A stretch of DNA of 64,000 nt. It comes from Lachnospiraceae bacterium. GTDB lineage: Bacteria; Bacillota; Clostridia; Lachnospirales; Lachnospiraceae. The translations under genes were made by a program, and so were the position numbers. The notes under the pieces are model-generated. The model had not been told where the DNA came from, did not search any database, and was given only the letters and a program-made list of their open reading frames with translations. The number at the start of each line of letters is the position of its first letter. The stretch's first letter is position 1. The DNA lies in contig JAFRVD010000086.1 of NCBI GenBank assembly GCA_017441825.1, positions 1-64,000 on the forward strand, written 5' to 3'. Positions 51,907 through 62,443 of this stretch are shown one piece after another.

Positions 51907-53322
51907 ATGGCTGCACTTACCAAAGAACAACGCGACGATTTATTCGCGAACGCCCCGGTACCCAAGGCGCTGGCCACACTGGCCATCCCGACCATCGTCA
52001 GCCAGCTCATCAACCTGATCTACAGCATGGCGGACACGTTCTTCATCGGGCGGACCGGCAACCCCTATATGATCGCGGCCATCTCGCTCAGCTTCACGCT
52101 TTTCATGTTCAATATCCCGATGAGCGGGCTGTTCGGCATCGGCGGCGGGAGCTACATCGCGCGGCTCATCGGCCTCAAACAGTATGAGCGCGTGAAGCAT
52201 TCGAGCGCGTTCTGCTTCTACGGGGCGCTGGCGCTCGTACTCGTGTATTCCACGTCTATCGCAATCTTTATGAAGCCGCTTTTAACGCTCCTCGGCGCGT
52301 CCAAGGACACCATCGGCTTCGCCACGCAGTACGTGTGGGTGGTGGTGGTCATCGGCAACATCCCGACCGTGCTTTCCGCAACCTTGTCGCACCTTCTCCG
52401 GAACGTCGGCTATTCAAAGCAGGCCAGCATGGGCCTTTCGGGCGGCGGTATCCTCAATATTATTCTGGACCCGCTTTTCATGTTTGTGATCCTGCCGGAC
52501 GGCTACCAGGTCATGGGCGCGGCGCTTGCGACCACTCTTTCAAACACAGCGGCGATGATCTATTTCATCATTGTTTTCGAAAAAACCAAGAAGGAGACAG
52601 GGCTCTCCGTGAAGCTTAAGGACGCCAGGATCGACCGCGACGATGCCGCGCAGATCTTCAAGGTCGGGCTGCCTTCGGCGCTCACGACGCTTCTCATGGA
52701 CTTCGCGAACATGTTCCTGAATTCTTCGATGGCCTCTCACGGCGACCTGCAGCTTGCGGCGCTCGGCATCGACTTAAAGATCGAGCGGCTTTCGAACGCG
52801 GTCTGCTTAGGGATCGCACAGGGCATGCTGCCGTTAGTCGCCTTCAACTATTCTACGAAAAACTACGCGCGCATGCGTGAAATTCAGCGGGACGCAAGAA
52901 TTGCGGGTATTGTGGTGGCTCTTGTGAGCATCACTCTGTACCAGCTGCTTGCCGGAACGTTCGTCCACATTTTCATAAGCTCGAAGGGGGACCCCGATGC
53001 AGTCGCGACCACCATTGCCTTCGGCATCCTGTTCCTGCGTATCCGGTGCCTGGCCGCACCGTTTACGATGCTGAACTTTGTGTCTTCGAACGGCTTCCAG
53101 GCGACAGGCGACGGCCGGATGTCCCTGATCCAGGTCTTCTTCCGGCAGGTCGTTCTGTATTTCCCGCTTCTCTACGGCCTGAACGCGCTGTTCGGCCCCG
53201 TGGGCCTGGTCGCGGCGTATCCCGTGGCAGAGGTACTGTCGAGCATCATTTCGACCATCCTTTTAGAGCGCAAGATGAAGCGCGTAAAGCAGGAATTCAT
53301 TGCGGAGGGCGTCAGAGTCTGA
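51907..53322 (+). CDS. MATE-family multidrug exporter
   Basis: 471 residues with about 12 membrane segments in two homologous halves. The start LATLAIPTIVSQLINLIYSMADTFFIG is the MATE family hallmark, and the second half has GLPSALTTLLMDFANMFLN. MATE transporters export drugs or metabolites using Na+ or H+ gradients; the substrate is unknown. It is followed by an ABC exporter gene. Confidence 0.93.
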   Translation: MAALTKEQRDDLFANAPVPKALATLAIPTIVSQLINLIYSMADTFFIGRTGNPYMIAAISLSFTLFMFNIPMSGLFGIGGGSYIARLIGLKQYERVKHSSAFCFYGALALVLVYSTSIAIFMKPLLTLLGASKDTIGFATQYVWVVVVIGNIPTVLSATLSHLLRNVGYSKQASMGLSGGGILNIILDPLFMFVILPDGYQVMGAALATTLSNTAAMIYFIIVFEKTKKETGLSVKLKDARIDRDDAAQIFKVGLPSALTTLLMDFANMFLNSSMASHGDLQLAALGIDLKIERLSNAVCLGIAQGMLPLVAFNYSTKNYARMREIQRDARIAGIVVALVSITLYQLLAGTFVHIFISSKGDPDAVATTIAFGILFLRIRCLAAPFTMLNFVSSNGFQATGDGRMSLIQVFFRQVVLYFPLLYGLNALFGPVGLVAAYPVAEVLSSIISTILLERKMKRVKQEFIAEGVRV

Positions 53323-53415
53323 TGAGCCTCAGGCCCGGGCATTGACCTTCCGCACTTGATAAATCATCAGGACAACATTGTTTGTACACCCAGACAGAAG
53401 AGAGAGACTGACCTT

Positions 53416-55146
53416 ATGAAGCTTTTACTGCGTTTGTCCAAAGAGGCCTCGCGCTACAGAGGCCTGTACGTTGTAGCGATCCTGTCCACCCTGCTGCTTA
53501 CAGGAGTAAACCTTGCGGCGCCCCGCGTGCTTTCACGGCTCACGGGAATCGTCTCGGAGACGATGGATGAATCGTCCCTTAAAATCATCTGGCTGCTTAC
53601 GGCGGCCCTCATCGCCCTGTACCTCTTACGCGTGCTGTTCCGTTTTTTAAGCAACTACATCGCGCACAAGGCGGCGTGGCTACTTGTGGGCGAGGTCAGG
53701 CGGAAGGTCTATGACAAGCTTGAGCGGCTGGACTTAAGCTTTTTCCATGACAAGCAGACCGGCGATCTCATGAGCCGCGTCATCAACGACACGCGCGACT
53801 TTGAGCTCCTCTATGCGCACATGATCCCGGAGATCATCACGAATATCGTCACGTTTACGGGCGTCCTCGTGATCCTGCTCCTCGTGAACTGGAAGCTCGC
53901 GCTCATCACGTGCTTCCCGATCCCTCTGGTGCTCCTGTCCGGCCTGTATTTTTCGAAAAAGGTGCGGCCACTGTTCCGTCTGTCCCGGAAGAAGGAGGGC
54001 GAGCTCAACGGCAAGCTCCAGGACAATCTGTCCGGCATCCACGAGATCCAGTCGTTCGGCCGCGAGGATTACGAGACCGAGCGCTTCAACGTGAAGAATT
54101 TCGAGCAGGTCGGTGCGATGCTGCACGCCTTAAAAGTGAGCGCTGTGTTCCATCCCTCCGTCGAGTTCATGTCGTCCCTCGGCACCGTCTTAGTGGTCTG
54201 CTGCGGCGGCATCATGGCGTACAAGGGCGGGCTTTCCGTGGAGGGCATCGTTTCGTTCGTCCTGTACCTGTCGCTCTTTTACCAGCCTGTTGCCGGCATG
54301 GCGAACCTGCTTGAGAACATGCAGCAGTCGATGGCCGGCGCCGAACGTGTCTTCATGATCTTTGACGCGCCTGCCGGGATCCGTGACAAGGAAGGCGCAA
54401 AGGACATCGGCACCGCGGAAGGCCGGATCGAGTTCGAGCACGTGGACTTCAGTTACGAAGAGAACGAGCCGGTCTTAAAGGATATATCATTTGTTGCGGA
54501 GCCCGGCATGATGGTCGCGTTCGTAGGGCCTACGGGCGTCGGGAAGACCACCATGACGCAGCTCGTGTCAAGATTCTATGAGCCGCAGAGCGGGCGGATC
54601 CTGCTTGACGGGAAGGACATTCAGGACGTCACTGTGGAGAGCCTCCGGAAGAATATATCGCCGGTCCTGCAGGACACGTTCCTTTTTAACGGGACCATTT
54701 CCGAAAACATCGGCTACGCGAAGCCGGACGCGTCCATGGAGGAGATCACGGAGGCCGCGAAGGCGGCGTACATCCATGACGACATCATGGCGATGCCGGA
54801 CGGCTATGACACCGAGGTCGGAGAGCGCGGCGTGCGCCTGTCCGGCGGGCAGAAGCAGAGGATCGCGATCGCACGGGCCATTCTTCGGAAGTCCCCGGTG
54901 ATCATCCTCGATGAAGCGACCGCGTCCGTGGACGTGGAGACGGAGCGGGAGATTCAGAAAGCTATCGGAAGCATCGCCGGGAAGCGGACTATTCTTGCGG
55001 TCGCGCACAGGCTTTCGACCATCCGGAAGGCGGATCTCATCCTTGTGCTGAAGGACGGCAGCATTGCGGAGTCCGGGACACACGAGGAGCTGGTCGCCTT
55101 GGGCGGGATCTACGCCAGGATGAACCGGATCCAGGCGAATGAGTGA
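53416..55146 (+). CDS. ABC exporter, fused membrane and ATPase domains
   Basis: A 576-residue half-transporter. A six-helix membrane domain (about 1-310) is followed by an ATPase with Walker A GPTGVGKTT, Q-loop SPVLQDTFLFNG, signature LSGGQKQRIAIARA, Walker B VIILDEATASVD and the H-loop AVAHRL. It should work as a homodimer to export lipids, drugs or peptides. ATG 53416 fits the usual N-terminus; the frame extends 20 codons upstream. No peptidase domain is present. Confidence 0.92.
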   Translation: MKLLLRLSKEASRYRGLYVVAILSTLLLTGVNLAAPRVLSRLTGIVSETMDESSLKIIWLLTAALIALYLLRVLFRFLSNYIAHKAAWLLVGEVRRKVYDKLERLDLSFFHDKQTGDLMSRVINDTRDFELLYAHMIPEIITNIVTFTGVLVILLLVNWKLALITCFPIPLVLLSGLYFSKKVRPLFRLSRKKEGELNGKLQDNLSGIHEIQSFGREDYETERFNVKNFEQVGAMLHALKVSAVFHPSVEFMSSLGTVLVVCCGGIMAYKGGLSVEGIVSFVLYLSLFYQPVAGMANLLENMQQSMAGAERVFMIFDAPAGIRDKEGAKDIGTAEGRIEFEHVDFSYEENEPVLKDISFVAEPGMMVAFVGPTGVGKTTMTQLVSRFYEPQSGRILLDGKDIQDVTVESLRKNISPVLQDTFLFNGTISENIGYAKPDASMEEITEAAKAAYIHDDIMAMPDGYDTEVGERGVRLSGGQKQRIAIARAILRKSPVIILDEATASVDVETEREIQKAIGSIAGKRTILAVAHRLSTIRKADLILVLKDGSIAESGTHEELVALGGIYARMNRIQANE

Positions 55147-55150
55147 GGCC

Positions 55151-55255
55151 CCTCATCCGGCGCCTCCGGCGCCACCTTCTCCCGGTGGGAGAAGGCTTGT
55201 ATGGTGCAAAGCCTTCCCCTGGACAGGGGAAGGTGCCCCGAAGGGGCGGATGAGG
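55151..55255. mobile_element. 105-bp palindromic MITE/REP-like element
   Basis: The ends CCTCATCCG (55151-55159) and CGGATGAGG (55247-55255) are exact inverted repeats. Inside are further hairpins: GGCGCC-type (55159-55172), CCTTCTCCC/GGGAGAAGG, CCTTCCCCT/AGGGGAAGG and GCCCCGAAGGGGC. The same architecture, with CCTCATCCG ends and nested CCTTC.../...GAAGG arms, is a dispersed non-coding repeat in many gut Clostridia (from memory). There is no coding content. It also closes the exporter transcript. Confidence 0.82.
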
Positions 55256-55272
55256 TTGAAATAAGCCTCATA

Positions 55273-55301
55273 TTGACCCCGGGCGGCATCTATAGTATAA
55301 T
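55273..55301 (+). promoter_or_regulatory. Promoter of pheST
   Basis: TTGACC at 55273-55278 and TATAAT at 55296-55301, 17-bp spacer. The leader of about 75 nt is too short for a T-box. Confidence 0.82.
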
Positions 55302-55381
55302 AATTATTTAGCAATCATCCTGAACACGGGGGCATCTTAAACCCGCGGGAGGATCGAATAAAAGATACAGGAGAAGGTACA

Positions 55382-56398
55382 ATGGCAGCATTAGATGAGA
55401 TCAGGAGCGCGGCGCTGAAACGGATCGCTGAGGCGGGGAAGCTGGACGCGCTGAACGATATCCGCGTGAACGTCCTCGGGAAAAAGGGCGAGCTGACGCA
55501 GCTCATGAAGAACCTGAAGGACATGACCCCGGAGGAGCGGCCGAAGTTCGGGCAGCTCGTGAATTCCGCGCGGGAGGAGATCGAACAGAAGCTCGCTGAG
55601 GCGCGCGATATGATAGCTAAAAGGGAGCGGGAGCTCGCGCTGGCACAGGAAGTCATCGACGTCACCCTGCCTGCGAAAAAGGCCAATATCGGCCATCCTC
55701 ACCCCAATTCGCTGGCGCTTCAGGAAGTGGAGCGCGTGTTCGTAGGCATGGGCTACGAGGTCGTGGAAGGCCCCGAGGTCGAATACGACATGTACAACTT
55801 CGAAAAGCTGAACATTCCTGCCAACCATCCCGCAAAGGATGAGCAGGATACCTTCTACATCAACAAGGACATCCTTCTCAGGACGCAGACCTCCTCCGTG
55901 CAGGCGCGCGTCATGGAAAAGGGAAAGCTCCCTATCCGTATTATCGCCCCCGGCCGCGTGTTCCGTTCCGATGAAGTGGACGCGACCCATTCTCCGTCCT
56001 TCAACCAGATCGAAGGCCTGGTAGTTGACAAGAACATCACGTTCGCGGACCTGAAGGGCACCCTCGCGGAGATCGCGAAGCAGCTGTTCGGTGAGGAGAC
56101 GAAGGTGAAATTCCGTCCCCACCACTTCCCGTTCACGGAGCCGTCCGCAGAAGTGGACGTTTCCTGCTTCAAGTGCGGCGGCAAGGGCTGCCGGTTCTGC
56201 AAGGGCAGCGGCTGGATCGAGATCCTGGGCTGCGGCATGGTGCATCCGCACGTTCTCGAAATGTGCGGCATCGACCCCGAGGAGTACACGGGCTTCGCGT
56301 TCGGCTTAGGCCTCGAGCGCATCTCGCTCCTGAAATACGAGATCGACGACATGCGCCTTCTTTACGAGAATGACATCAGGTTCTTAAAACAGTTCTGA
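55382..56398 (+). CDS. pheS: Phenylalanyl-tRNA synthetase alpha subunit
   Basis: 338 residues. An N-terminal coiled coil (about 1-90) contacts tRNA; the class II catalytic core follows, with LLRTQTSSVQARVME and RVFRSDEVDATH (motif 2), the Cys-rich loop CGGKGCRFCKGSGWIEILGCGMVHP and motif 3 FGLGLERISLLKY. It charges tRNA-Phe as part of an alpha2-beta2 enzyme with pheT. Confidence 0.97.
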   Translation: MAALDEIRSAALKRIAEAGKLDALNDIRVNVLGKKGELTQLMKNLKDMTPEERPKFGQLVNSAREEIEQKLAEARDMIAKRERELALAQEVIDVTLPAKKANIGHPHPNSLALQEVERVFVGMGYEVVEGPEVEYDMYNFEKLNIPANHPAKDEQDTFYINKDILLRTQTSSVQARVMEKGKLPIRIIAPGRVFRSDEVDATHSPSFNQIEGLVVDKNITFADLKGTLAEIAKQLFGEETKVKFRPHHFPFTEPSAEVDVSCFKCGGKGCRFCKGSGWIEILGCGMVHPHVLEMCGIDPEEYTGFAFGLGLERISLLKYEIDDMRLLYENDIRFLKQF

Positions 56399-56409
56399 GG
56401 AGAGTGGGA

Positions 56410-58830
56410 ATGGATACGTCATTAAACTGGTTAAAAGCTTACGTGCCGGGGCTCAATGTTACGGCGCAGGAATATACGGACGCGATGACGCTCACGGGGA
56501 CCAAGGTGGAAGGGTTCCGGGAGCCGGATAAGAATCTTAAGAAGATCGTGGCCGGGAAGATCGTAAAGATCGAACGTCACCCGGACGCCGATAAGCTCGT
56601 GGTATGCCGGGTCGATCTGGGCACGGAGACCGTGCAGATCGTGACCGGCGCGCCGAACGTCGCGGAAGGCCAGGTAGTACCTGTGGTCCTCCCCGGCGGC
56701 AAGGTCGCAGGCGGCCACGACGGCGGCCCGATGCCCGAGGACGGCATCGAGATCCATGCGGGCAAGCTCCGCGGCGTGGATTCTTACGGCATGATGTGCT
56801 CGATCGAAGAGCTCGGCTCTGACCGGAACTACTACCCGGAGGCGCCGGAGAACGGCATCTACATCCTTCCGGCTGATACTGAGCTTGGCTCCGACGTCAT
56901 CGAATACCTCGGCCTTCACGACGTGATCTTCGAGTACGAGATCACCTCGAACCGTGTGGACTGCTACGGCGTCTTAGGCATCGCCCGCGAGGCGGCGGCC
57001 ACGTTCCGCCTGCCGTTCGTGCCGCCCACAGTCCCGGAGACCGGGAACGATGAAAACGTCAATGATTACCTGAAGGTCCGCGTGGAAGACCCGGACCTCT
57101 GCCCGCGGTATACGGCCCGCGTCGTGAAGAATATCAAGATCGCGCCGTCGCCGTGGTGGATGCAGCGGAGGCTTGCTGCGCACGGCATCCGGCCCATCAA
57201 CAACATCGTCGATATCACGAACTACGTGATGGAGGAATACGGCCAGCCGATGCACGCGTTCGACTATGACACGCTGGCAGGACACGAGATCGTGGTGCGC
57301 CGCGCGAAGGACGGAGACGTCTTTCGGACACTGGATGGCCAGGACAGGAACATGGACCACGACGTCCTCATGATCTGCGACGGGGAAAAGGAGATCGGCA
57401 TCGCCGGCATTATGGGCGGCGAAAACACCATGATCACGGACAATGTGAAGACGATGGTGTTCGAGGCGGCCTGCTTTGACGGCACGAACATCCGCCTGTC
57501 CGCGAAGAGGATCGGCATGCGGACGGACGCTTCCGGCAAGTTCGAGAAGGGCCTGGACCCGGAGAGCGCGCTGGACGCGATGGAGCGGGCCTGCGCCCTC
57601 ATTGAAGAGCTGGGCTGCGGCACCGTTGTGGGCGGCATGATCGACATTTACGCGGATAAGAAGCCGCTCAGAAGGATCCACTTCGACCCGGACTATACGA
57701 ACCGGCTGCTGGGCACGGATATCGACCGGGCAACTCAGTTCTCGTATTTCCGCCCGCTCGGCCTGGGCTACGACCCGGTCACGGACGACCTGATCATCCC
57801 GTCGTTCCGGCAGGACCTGATCCGGAAGTGCGACATTGCGGAGGAGGTCGCAAGATTCTACGGCTACGACAAGATCCCTTCAACGCTTCCGTCAGGAGAG
57901 GCTACCACGGGAAGCCTGCCGTTCAATCTCAGGATCGAGCAGATCGCGCAGAGGATCGCGGAATTCTCCGGCTTCTCGGAAGGCAAGTGCTACTCGTTCG
58001 AGAGCCCGAAGGTCTTCGATAAGCTGCTGATCCCCGCGGACGACCCGCTCAGGCAGTGCATCACCATCCTGAACCCCCTGGGCGAGGACTACAGCATCAT
58101 GCGGACGATGTCCCTGAACGGTATGCTGTCCTCCCTGTCCACGAACTATAACAGACGGAACAAGAACGTAAAGCTCTATGAGATCGCGAACGTCTACCTG
58201 CCGAAGGCGCTGCCCCTGACGGAGCTCCCGGACGAGCGGAAGACGTTTACCTTAGGCTTCTACGGGGACGGCGATTTCTTCACGATGAAGGGTGTTATCG
58301 AGGAGTTCCTCGAAGCCTGCGGCATGAACGGGAAGCTTAAGTACGACCCGAAGTCGGGCCGTCCGTACCTCCATCCGGGCCGCCAGGCGGACGTCGTGTA
58401 CGAGGGCGAACTCATCGGATACCTCGGCGAGGTGCACCCGGAAGTGCTGGACCGCTATGACATCGGCGAAAGGGCTTATGTTGCGGTACTGGATCTCCCG
58501 AAGATCGTGGAACGGGTTTCGTTCGCACGGAAGTACGAAGGCATCGCAAAGTATCCGGCAGTCAGCCGCGACCTTGCGATGGTCGTTGAAAAGAGCATCC
58601 TTGTGGGCGACATTGAAGAGGTGATCGAGGCGAAGGCCGGCGACATCCTGGAATCGCTTGCGGTATTCGACGTCTACGAGGGCGGCCAGATCATGATGGG
58701 CTACAAGTCCGTTGCGTTCAACCTGGTGTTCAGAGCAAAAGATCATACGCTTCAGGAGGAGGAGATCACCCGCGCGATGGACAGTGTCCTTTCAGGACTG
58801 AAGGACATGGGCATTGAACTTCGGAGGTAA
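56410..58830 (+). CDS. pheT: Phenylalanyl-tRNA synthetase beta subunit
   Basis: 806 residues from ATG 56410; a GTG six bases earlier is in frame but overlaps the ribosome site. Domains in order: EMAP-type tRNA-binding (about 40-150, KIVKIERHPDADKLVVCRVDLG), B3/B4 editing (about 210-390), B5, a catalytic-like core and a C-terminal anticodon-binding FDX-ACB domain ending ITRAMDSVLSGLKDMGIELRR. It begins 11 bp after pheS. Confidence 0.97.
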   Translation: MDTSLNWLKAYVPGLNVTAQEYTDAMTLTGTKVEGFREPDKNLKKIVAGKIVKIERHPDADKLVVCRVDLGTETVQIVTGAPNVAEGQVVPVVLPGGKVAGGHDGGPMPEDGIEIHAGKLRGVDSYGMMCSIEELGSDRNYYPEAPENGIYILPADTELGSDVIEYLGLHDVIFEYEITSNRVDCYGVLGIAREAAATFRLPFVPPTVPETGNDENVNDYLKVRVEDPDLCPRYTARVVKNIKIAPSPWWMQRRLAAHGIRPINNIVDITNYVMEEYGQPMHAFDYDTLAGHEIVVRRAKDGDVFRTLDGQDRNMDHDVLMICDGEKEIGIAGIMGGENTMITDNVKTMVFEAACFDGTNIRLSAKRIGMRTDASGKFEKGLDPESALDAMERACALIEELGCGTVVGGMIDIYADKKPLRRIHFDPDYTNRLLGTDIDRATQFSYFRPLGLGYDPVTDDLIIPSFRQDLIRKCDIAEEVARFYGYDKIPSTLPSGEATTGSLPFNLRIEQIAQRIAEFSGFSEGKCYSFESPKVFDKLLIPADDPLRQCITILNPLGEDYSIMRTMSLNGMLSSLSTNYNRRNKNVKLYEIANVYLPKALPLTELPDERKTFTLGFYGDGDFFTMKGVIEEFLEACGMNGKLKYDPKSGRPYLHPGRQADVVYEGELIGYLGEVHPEVLDRYDIGERAYVAVLDLPKIVERVSFARKYEGIAKYPAVSRDLAMVVEKSILVGDIEEVIEAKAGDILESLAVFDVYEGGQIMMGYKSVAFNLVFRAKDHTLQEEEITRAMDSVLSGLKDMGIELRR

Positions 58831-58832
58831 TT

Positions 58833-59342
58833 ATGAACGACGAGATCTACGCTGAATGGTATGTAAACAGGAAGAATCCCGGGTGGTACATCCCGGCGCT
58901 TCTCGGAATGGGCGTCCTGGTGCTCATCGGCTTCTATCTCATGATGACGCAGCCCACCTGGGGCTTTATCCCCTTCCTTGTAGTGATCCTCGGGATCATG
59001 TACGGGCGGCGGTTCCTGCACGTGGACTACGAATACATCTTCGTGTCGAACGAGCTCCGGATCGACAAGGTCTACAGCCAGGCCATAAGGAAGAAGGGCA
59101 TAACGATCCAGATGACGGACGTGGAGGTCGTGGAGAAGACGAACGCCGAGCGCAACAAGTCGCTCCTCCAGGACAAGAACGCGGTCTCTGAGGATTTCTC
59201 TTCGCTGCAGAAGGACGCGGAGACCTACACGATGCTGTACACCCAGAAGGGCAAGCGGCACGTGATGGTTTTCGAGCCGGATGAGAAAATTCTGAAGGCC
59301 ATGTGGCGGTGCTCGCCCAGTAAGGTGAGAATACCGAGATAA
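58833..59342 (+). CDS. Membrane-anchored protein of unknown function (DUF6106-like)
   Basis: 169 residues: two adjacent hydrophobic helices (about 20-58, IPALLGMGVLVLIGFYLMM and FIPFLVVILGIMY), then a soluble C-terminal half (VDYEYIFVSNELRIDKVYSQ) with the look of a bacterial PH-like beta domain. I recall similar proteins in Lachnospiraceae as DUF6106, but this is not searched. It starts two bases after the pheT stop and ends at a strong terminator, so it is part of the pheST transcript. Confidence 0.7.
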   Translation: MNDEIYAEWYVNRKNPGWYIPALLGMGVLVLIGFYLMMTQPTWGFIPFLVVILGIMYGRRFLHVDYEYIFVSNELRIDKVYSQAIRKKGITIQMTDVEVVEKTNAERNKSLLQDKNAVSEDFSSLQKDAETYTMLYTQKGKRHVMVFEPDEKILKAMWRCSPSKVRIPR

Positions 59343-59344
59343 TA

Positions 59345-59394
59345 AAGACAGAAAAGGGGAGCTGGCCGGCAGGTCCGCTCCCCTTTTCTGTCTT
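59345..59394. terminator. Strong terminator after the pheST operon
   Basis: An 18-bp perfect stem (59345-59362 with 59377-59394), with T runs inside the 3' arm and after it. Confidence 0.93.
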
Positions 59395-59479
59395 CTAACA
59401 ATCTACCTATTTTTTACGTTTTGAATTTGTGCAGAATATACAAAATCGCATTTTTCGGAAAAGAAGATTTGGTTATTTC

Positions 59480-59508
59480 TTCACAATAAGGAAAATATGT
59501 GCTATAAT
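59480..59508 (+). promoter_or_regulatory. Promoter of glgCD
   Basis: TTCACA at 59480-59485 and TATAAT at 59503-59508, 17-bp spacer. The A/T-rich region before it (59395-59480) shows no gene. Confidence 0.78.
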
Positions 59509-59587
59509 AGCTCAGCCGGATTATATGAACTATTTACTTGGACCTTCCGGTGCGGGATTCTTTACATCATGAAAGGAAGTTACGGTG

Positions 59588-60865
59588 ATGAAAAAAAAGG
59601 AGATGATCGCAATGCTTCTTGCCGGCGGACAGGGAAGCCGGCTGGGGGTGCTGACAGCGAAGATGGCGAAGCCCGCCGTCTCATTCGGCGGCAAATACCG
59701 TATTATCGACTTTCCGCTCAGCAACTGCATCAACTCAGGCGTTGACACTGTCGGCGTAATGACGCAGTACCAGCCCCTCAGACTGAATTCCCATATCGGC
59801 ATCGGCATTGCGTGGGATCTGGACCGTACGGTCGGAGGAGTAACCATTCTTTCTCCGTATGAGCGGTCTGAAAACAGCGAGTGGTACACAGGAACCGCTA
59901 ACGCGATCTTTCAGAACATAGACTACATCGACAGCTTTGATCCCACATACGTGCTCATATTAGGCGGGGATCACATCTACAAGATGGATTACGAGCTGAT
60001 GCTCAACTATCACAAGGCCAGGAAGGCGGACGTCACCATGGCTGCCATGCCGGTCCCCATTGAGGAGGCCAGCCGTTTCGGCGTGCTTGTGACGGATCCG
60101 GATACCGGGAGGATCGTGGACTTTGAAGAGAAGCCGGCGCATCCCAGAAGCAACCTGGCGTCCATGGGCATCTACATCTTCACGTGGAGCGTGCTGCGCG
60201 ACGCACTTGTGAAAAACAAGGACGTCCCGTCCCTGGACTTCGGCAAGCACGTCATTCCGTACTGCCACGCGAAGGGCAATCCGGTCTATTGTTATGAGTA
60301 CAACAGCTATTGGAAGGACGTAGGAACGCTGTACTCATACTGGGAAGCGAACATGGAGCTGATTGATCTCGTGCCCGTGTTCAACCTGTATGAGGAGTAC
60401 TGGCGGATCTACACGAACAGCATCACGAACGCGCCCACGTACATAGACGGCGGCGCGGACATTACAAGAAGCATCGTCAGCGAAGGCTGCGAGATCTACG
60501 GACAGGTCAGTAACTCCGTGCTGGGCACGAACGTCACGATCGGCCCGGGCGCCGTGGTGAGGGATTCCATCATCATGGCGGATACGGTCATCGGAGAGAA
60601 CAGCCGGGTCGAAAAGGCAATCATCGCTGAAAACTGCGTGATCGGAAAGAACTGCGTACTGGGCGAGGGCGAGTACCGGGAGAGCACGTACAACCCGAAG
60701 GTGTACGCGGCGGACCTTGTCACCGTGGGCGAACGCAGTGTTATTCCGGACGGCGTATCCATCGGCAAGAACACAGCCATCCTCGGAGAGACAGTACCGG
60801 AGGATTACCCGCACGGACGTCTGGAGTCCGGCGATGCGATCGTAAAGGCAGGTGACGTGGAATGA
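59588..60865 (+). CDS. glgC: Glucose-1-phosphate adenylyltransferase, catalytic subunit
   Basis: 425 residues. It makes ADP-glucose for glycogen synthesis. Visible are the nucleotide loop [43 protein letters not shown] and the glucose-phosphate site FEEKP, then a C-terminal left-handed beta-helix with hexapeptide repeats (about 300-420). ATG 59588 is preferred; a GTG three bases earlier is possible. It overlaps glgD by 4 bp. Confidence 0.95.
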   Translation: MKKKEMIAMLLAGGQGSRLGVLTAKMAKPAVSFGGKYRIIDFPLSNCINSGVDTVGVMTQYQPLRLNSHIGIGIAWDLDRTVGGVTILSPYERSENSEWYTGTANAIFQNIDYIDSFDPTYVLILGGDHIYKMDYELMLNYHKARKADVTMAAMPVPIEEASRFGVLVTDPDTGRIVDFEEKPAHPRSNLASMGIYIFTWSVLRDALVKNKDVPSLDFGKHVIPYCHAKGNPVYCYEYNSYWKDVGTLYSYWEANMELIDLVPVFNLYEEYWRIYTNSITNAPTYIDGGADITRSIVSEGCEIYGQVSNSVLGTNVTIGPGAVVRDSIIMADTVIGENSRVEKAIIAENCVIGKNCVLGEGEYRESTYNPKVYAADLVTVGERSVIPDGVSIGKNTAILGETVPEDYPHGRLESGDAIVKAGDVE

Positions 60866-61983
60866 AGGCGATCGGTATCATTTTAGCCGGCGGCAACAAC
60901 AGGCGCATGCAGGCACTTACGGCCAAGAGGGCCATCGCTGCCATGCCCATGGCGGGACAGACCAGGGCCGTGGACTTCGCACTGACCAACATGGCGAATT
61001 CCCACGTCCAGAAGGTGGCAGTGCTCACACAGTACAATACCAAATCACTCAATGAACACCTGAATTCCTCCAAATGGTGGGATTTCGGAAGAAAACAGGG
61101 CGGGCTGTTCGTATATTCGCCCACACTGACCCAGGAGAACCTGAACTGGTACCGCGGCACCATCGACTCCATCTATCAGAATATTCATTTCCTGAAGGAG
61201 AGCCATGAGCCTTATGTGATCGTGGCGTCGGGCGACGGTATCTACAAGCTTGATTATTCACAGGTTCTGGACTATCATATCGCGAAACGCGCGGATATCA
61301 CCGTGGTCACGACCAAGTGCCAGGAGTGGGAGGATGTGAACCGCTTCGGCCAGGTCATTACGGACAAGGACGGCAGGATCACGGATTTCGAAGAAAAGCC
61401 AATGGTCATGGAGACCTCAGAGGTGAACTGCGGCATCTATGTGGTGCGGAGACGCCTTCTGATCGAGCTTCTTGAGACCTGCATACAGGAGGACCGCTAC
61501 GACTTCGTACGGGACATCCTTGTGCGTTACCGCAACCTGAAGCGTATTTACGCGTATCATCTGGACAGCTACTGGAGCAACATTGCGACGGTACAGTCCT
61601 ATTTCCGGACAAATATGGATTTCCTGGATGCCGGTATCCGCCACGCCTTCTTCAAGGAGGAGGGAGCGGTGCTGACAAAGGCGAACGACTTCCCGCCCGC
61701 AAAGTATAACCCCGGCTGCTGCGTACGCCACAGTATTGTGGCCAGCGGCACCATCATCAACGGTACGGTGGAAGACTCCGTGATTTTCAAAAGCTCCTTC
61801 ATTGGGTCAAACTGCAGGATCAAGAATTCTATCATCCTGAATGACGTATATATCGGTGATAATACTGTGATCGAGAACTGTATCGTGGAAAGCCATAATA
61901 CGATCTATGCGAACAGTACTTACATTGGTGACCCCAATAACGTCCGCGTTGTTGTGGAACATAATGACCGCTATATCATGTAA
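60862..61983 (+). CDS. glgD: Glucose-1-phosphate adenylyltransferase regulatory-type subunit GlgD
   Basis: A 373-residue GlgC paralogue. The nucleotide loop is altered ([12 protein letters not shown] instead of GGQGSRL), as in GlgD proteins that modulate GlgC in Firmicutes. [12 protein letters not shown] and FEEKP are kept. Translational coupling with glgC through ATGA favours equal amounts and a hetero-oligomer. The C-terminal part is a shorter beta-helix. Confidence 0.94.
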   Translation: MKAIGIILAGGNNRRMQALTAKRAIAAMPMAGQTRAVDFALTNMANSHVQKVAVLTQYNTKSLNEHLNSSKWWDFGRKQGGLFVYSPTLTQENLNWYRGTIDSIYQNIHFLKESHEPYVIVASGDGIYKLDYSQVLDYHIAKRADITVVTTKCQEWEDVNRFGQVITDKDGRITDFEEKPMVMETSEVNCGIYVVRRRLLIELLETCIQEDRYDFVRDILVRYRNLKRIYAYHLDSYWSNIATVQSYFRTNMDFLDAGIRHAFFKEEGAVLTKANDFPPAKYNPGCCVRHSIVASGTIINGTVEDSVIFKSSFIGSNCRIKNSIILNDVYIGDNTVIENCIVESHNTIYANSTYIGDPNNVRVVVEHNDRYIM

Positions 61984-62015
61984 ATAATCGGCGGTGGCAG
62001 GTAAAGGAGAAACAC

Positions 62016-62303
62016 ATGAATATCACAGATGTCAGAGTGCGGAAGGTTGACAAGGAAGGCAAGATGCGTGCGGTAGTTTCCGTGACCATCGACGATGAGT
62101 TTGTTGTCCACGACATCAAGGTCATCGAAGGCGAGAACGGGCTGTTTATCGCGATGCCTTCCCGGAGAAGTGCCGATGGCCAGTACAGGGACATTGCGCA
62201 TCCCATCAATTCCGCGACACGTGCCTCCATGCAGGAGCTGATCCTGGAGCGCTATGAACGCGCGGCAGAGGAGGATACCCTGGAGAGTGATGAGAACTAT
62301 TGA
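62016..62303 (+). CDS. spoVG: Septation regulator SpoVG
   Basis: 95 residues with the conserved start [11 protein letters not shown], the central [22 protein letters not shown] and DIAHPIN motif of the nucleic-acid-binding SpoVG family. In Firmicutes it affects sporulation, cell division and RNA-level control. AAAGGAG lies before the ATG, 32 bp after glgD, and a terminator follows. Confidence 0.96.
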   Translation: MNITDVRVRKVDKEGKMRAVVSVTIDDEFVVHDIKVIEGENGLFIAMPSRRSADGQYRDIAHPINSATRASMQELILERYERAAEEDTLESDENY

Positions 62304-62366
62304 CAGGGGAGTATTACATCATGGACGTGACAGAAGGACATCATGACGGGACACAATCAGATCACA

Positions 62367-62399
62367 GGGAAAGGGTTCGGGCCCTTTCCCTTTTCTTTT
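62367..62399 (+). terminator. Terminator after spoVG
   Basis: GGGAAAGGG (62367-62375), loop TTCGGG, CCCTTTCCC (62382-62390), then TTTTCTTTT. Confidence 0.93.
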
Positions 62400-62443
62400 G
62401 AAAAACTCATTTGTGAGCCCTGGCCGCGAGGCTGAAAAACCGT

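Noticed and set aside
55302-55381. T-box before pheS
   Set aside because: The leader is about 75 nt; the conserved T-box sequence and terminator/antiterminator pair are missing.
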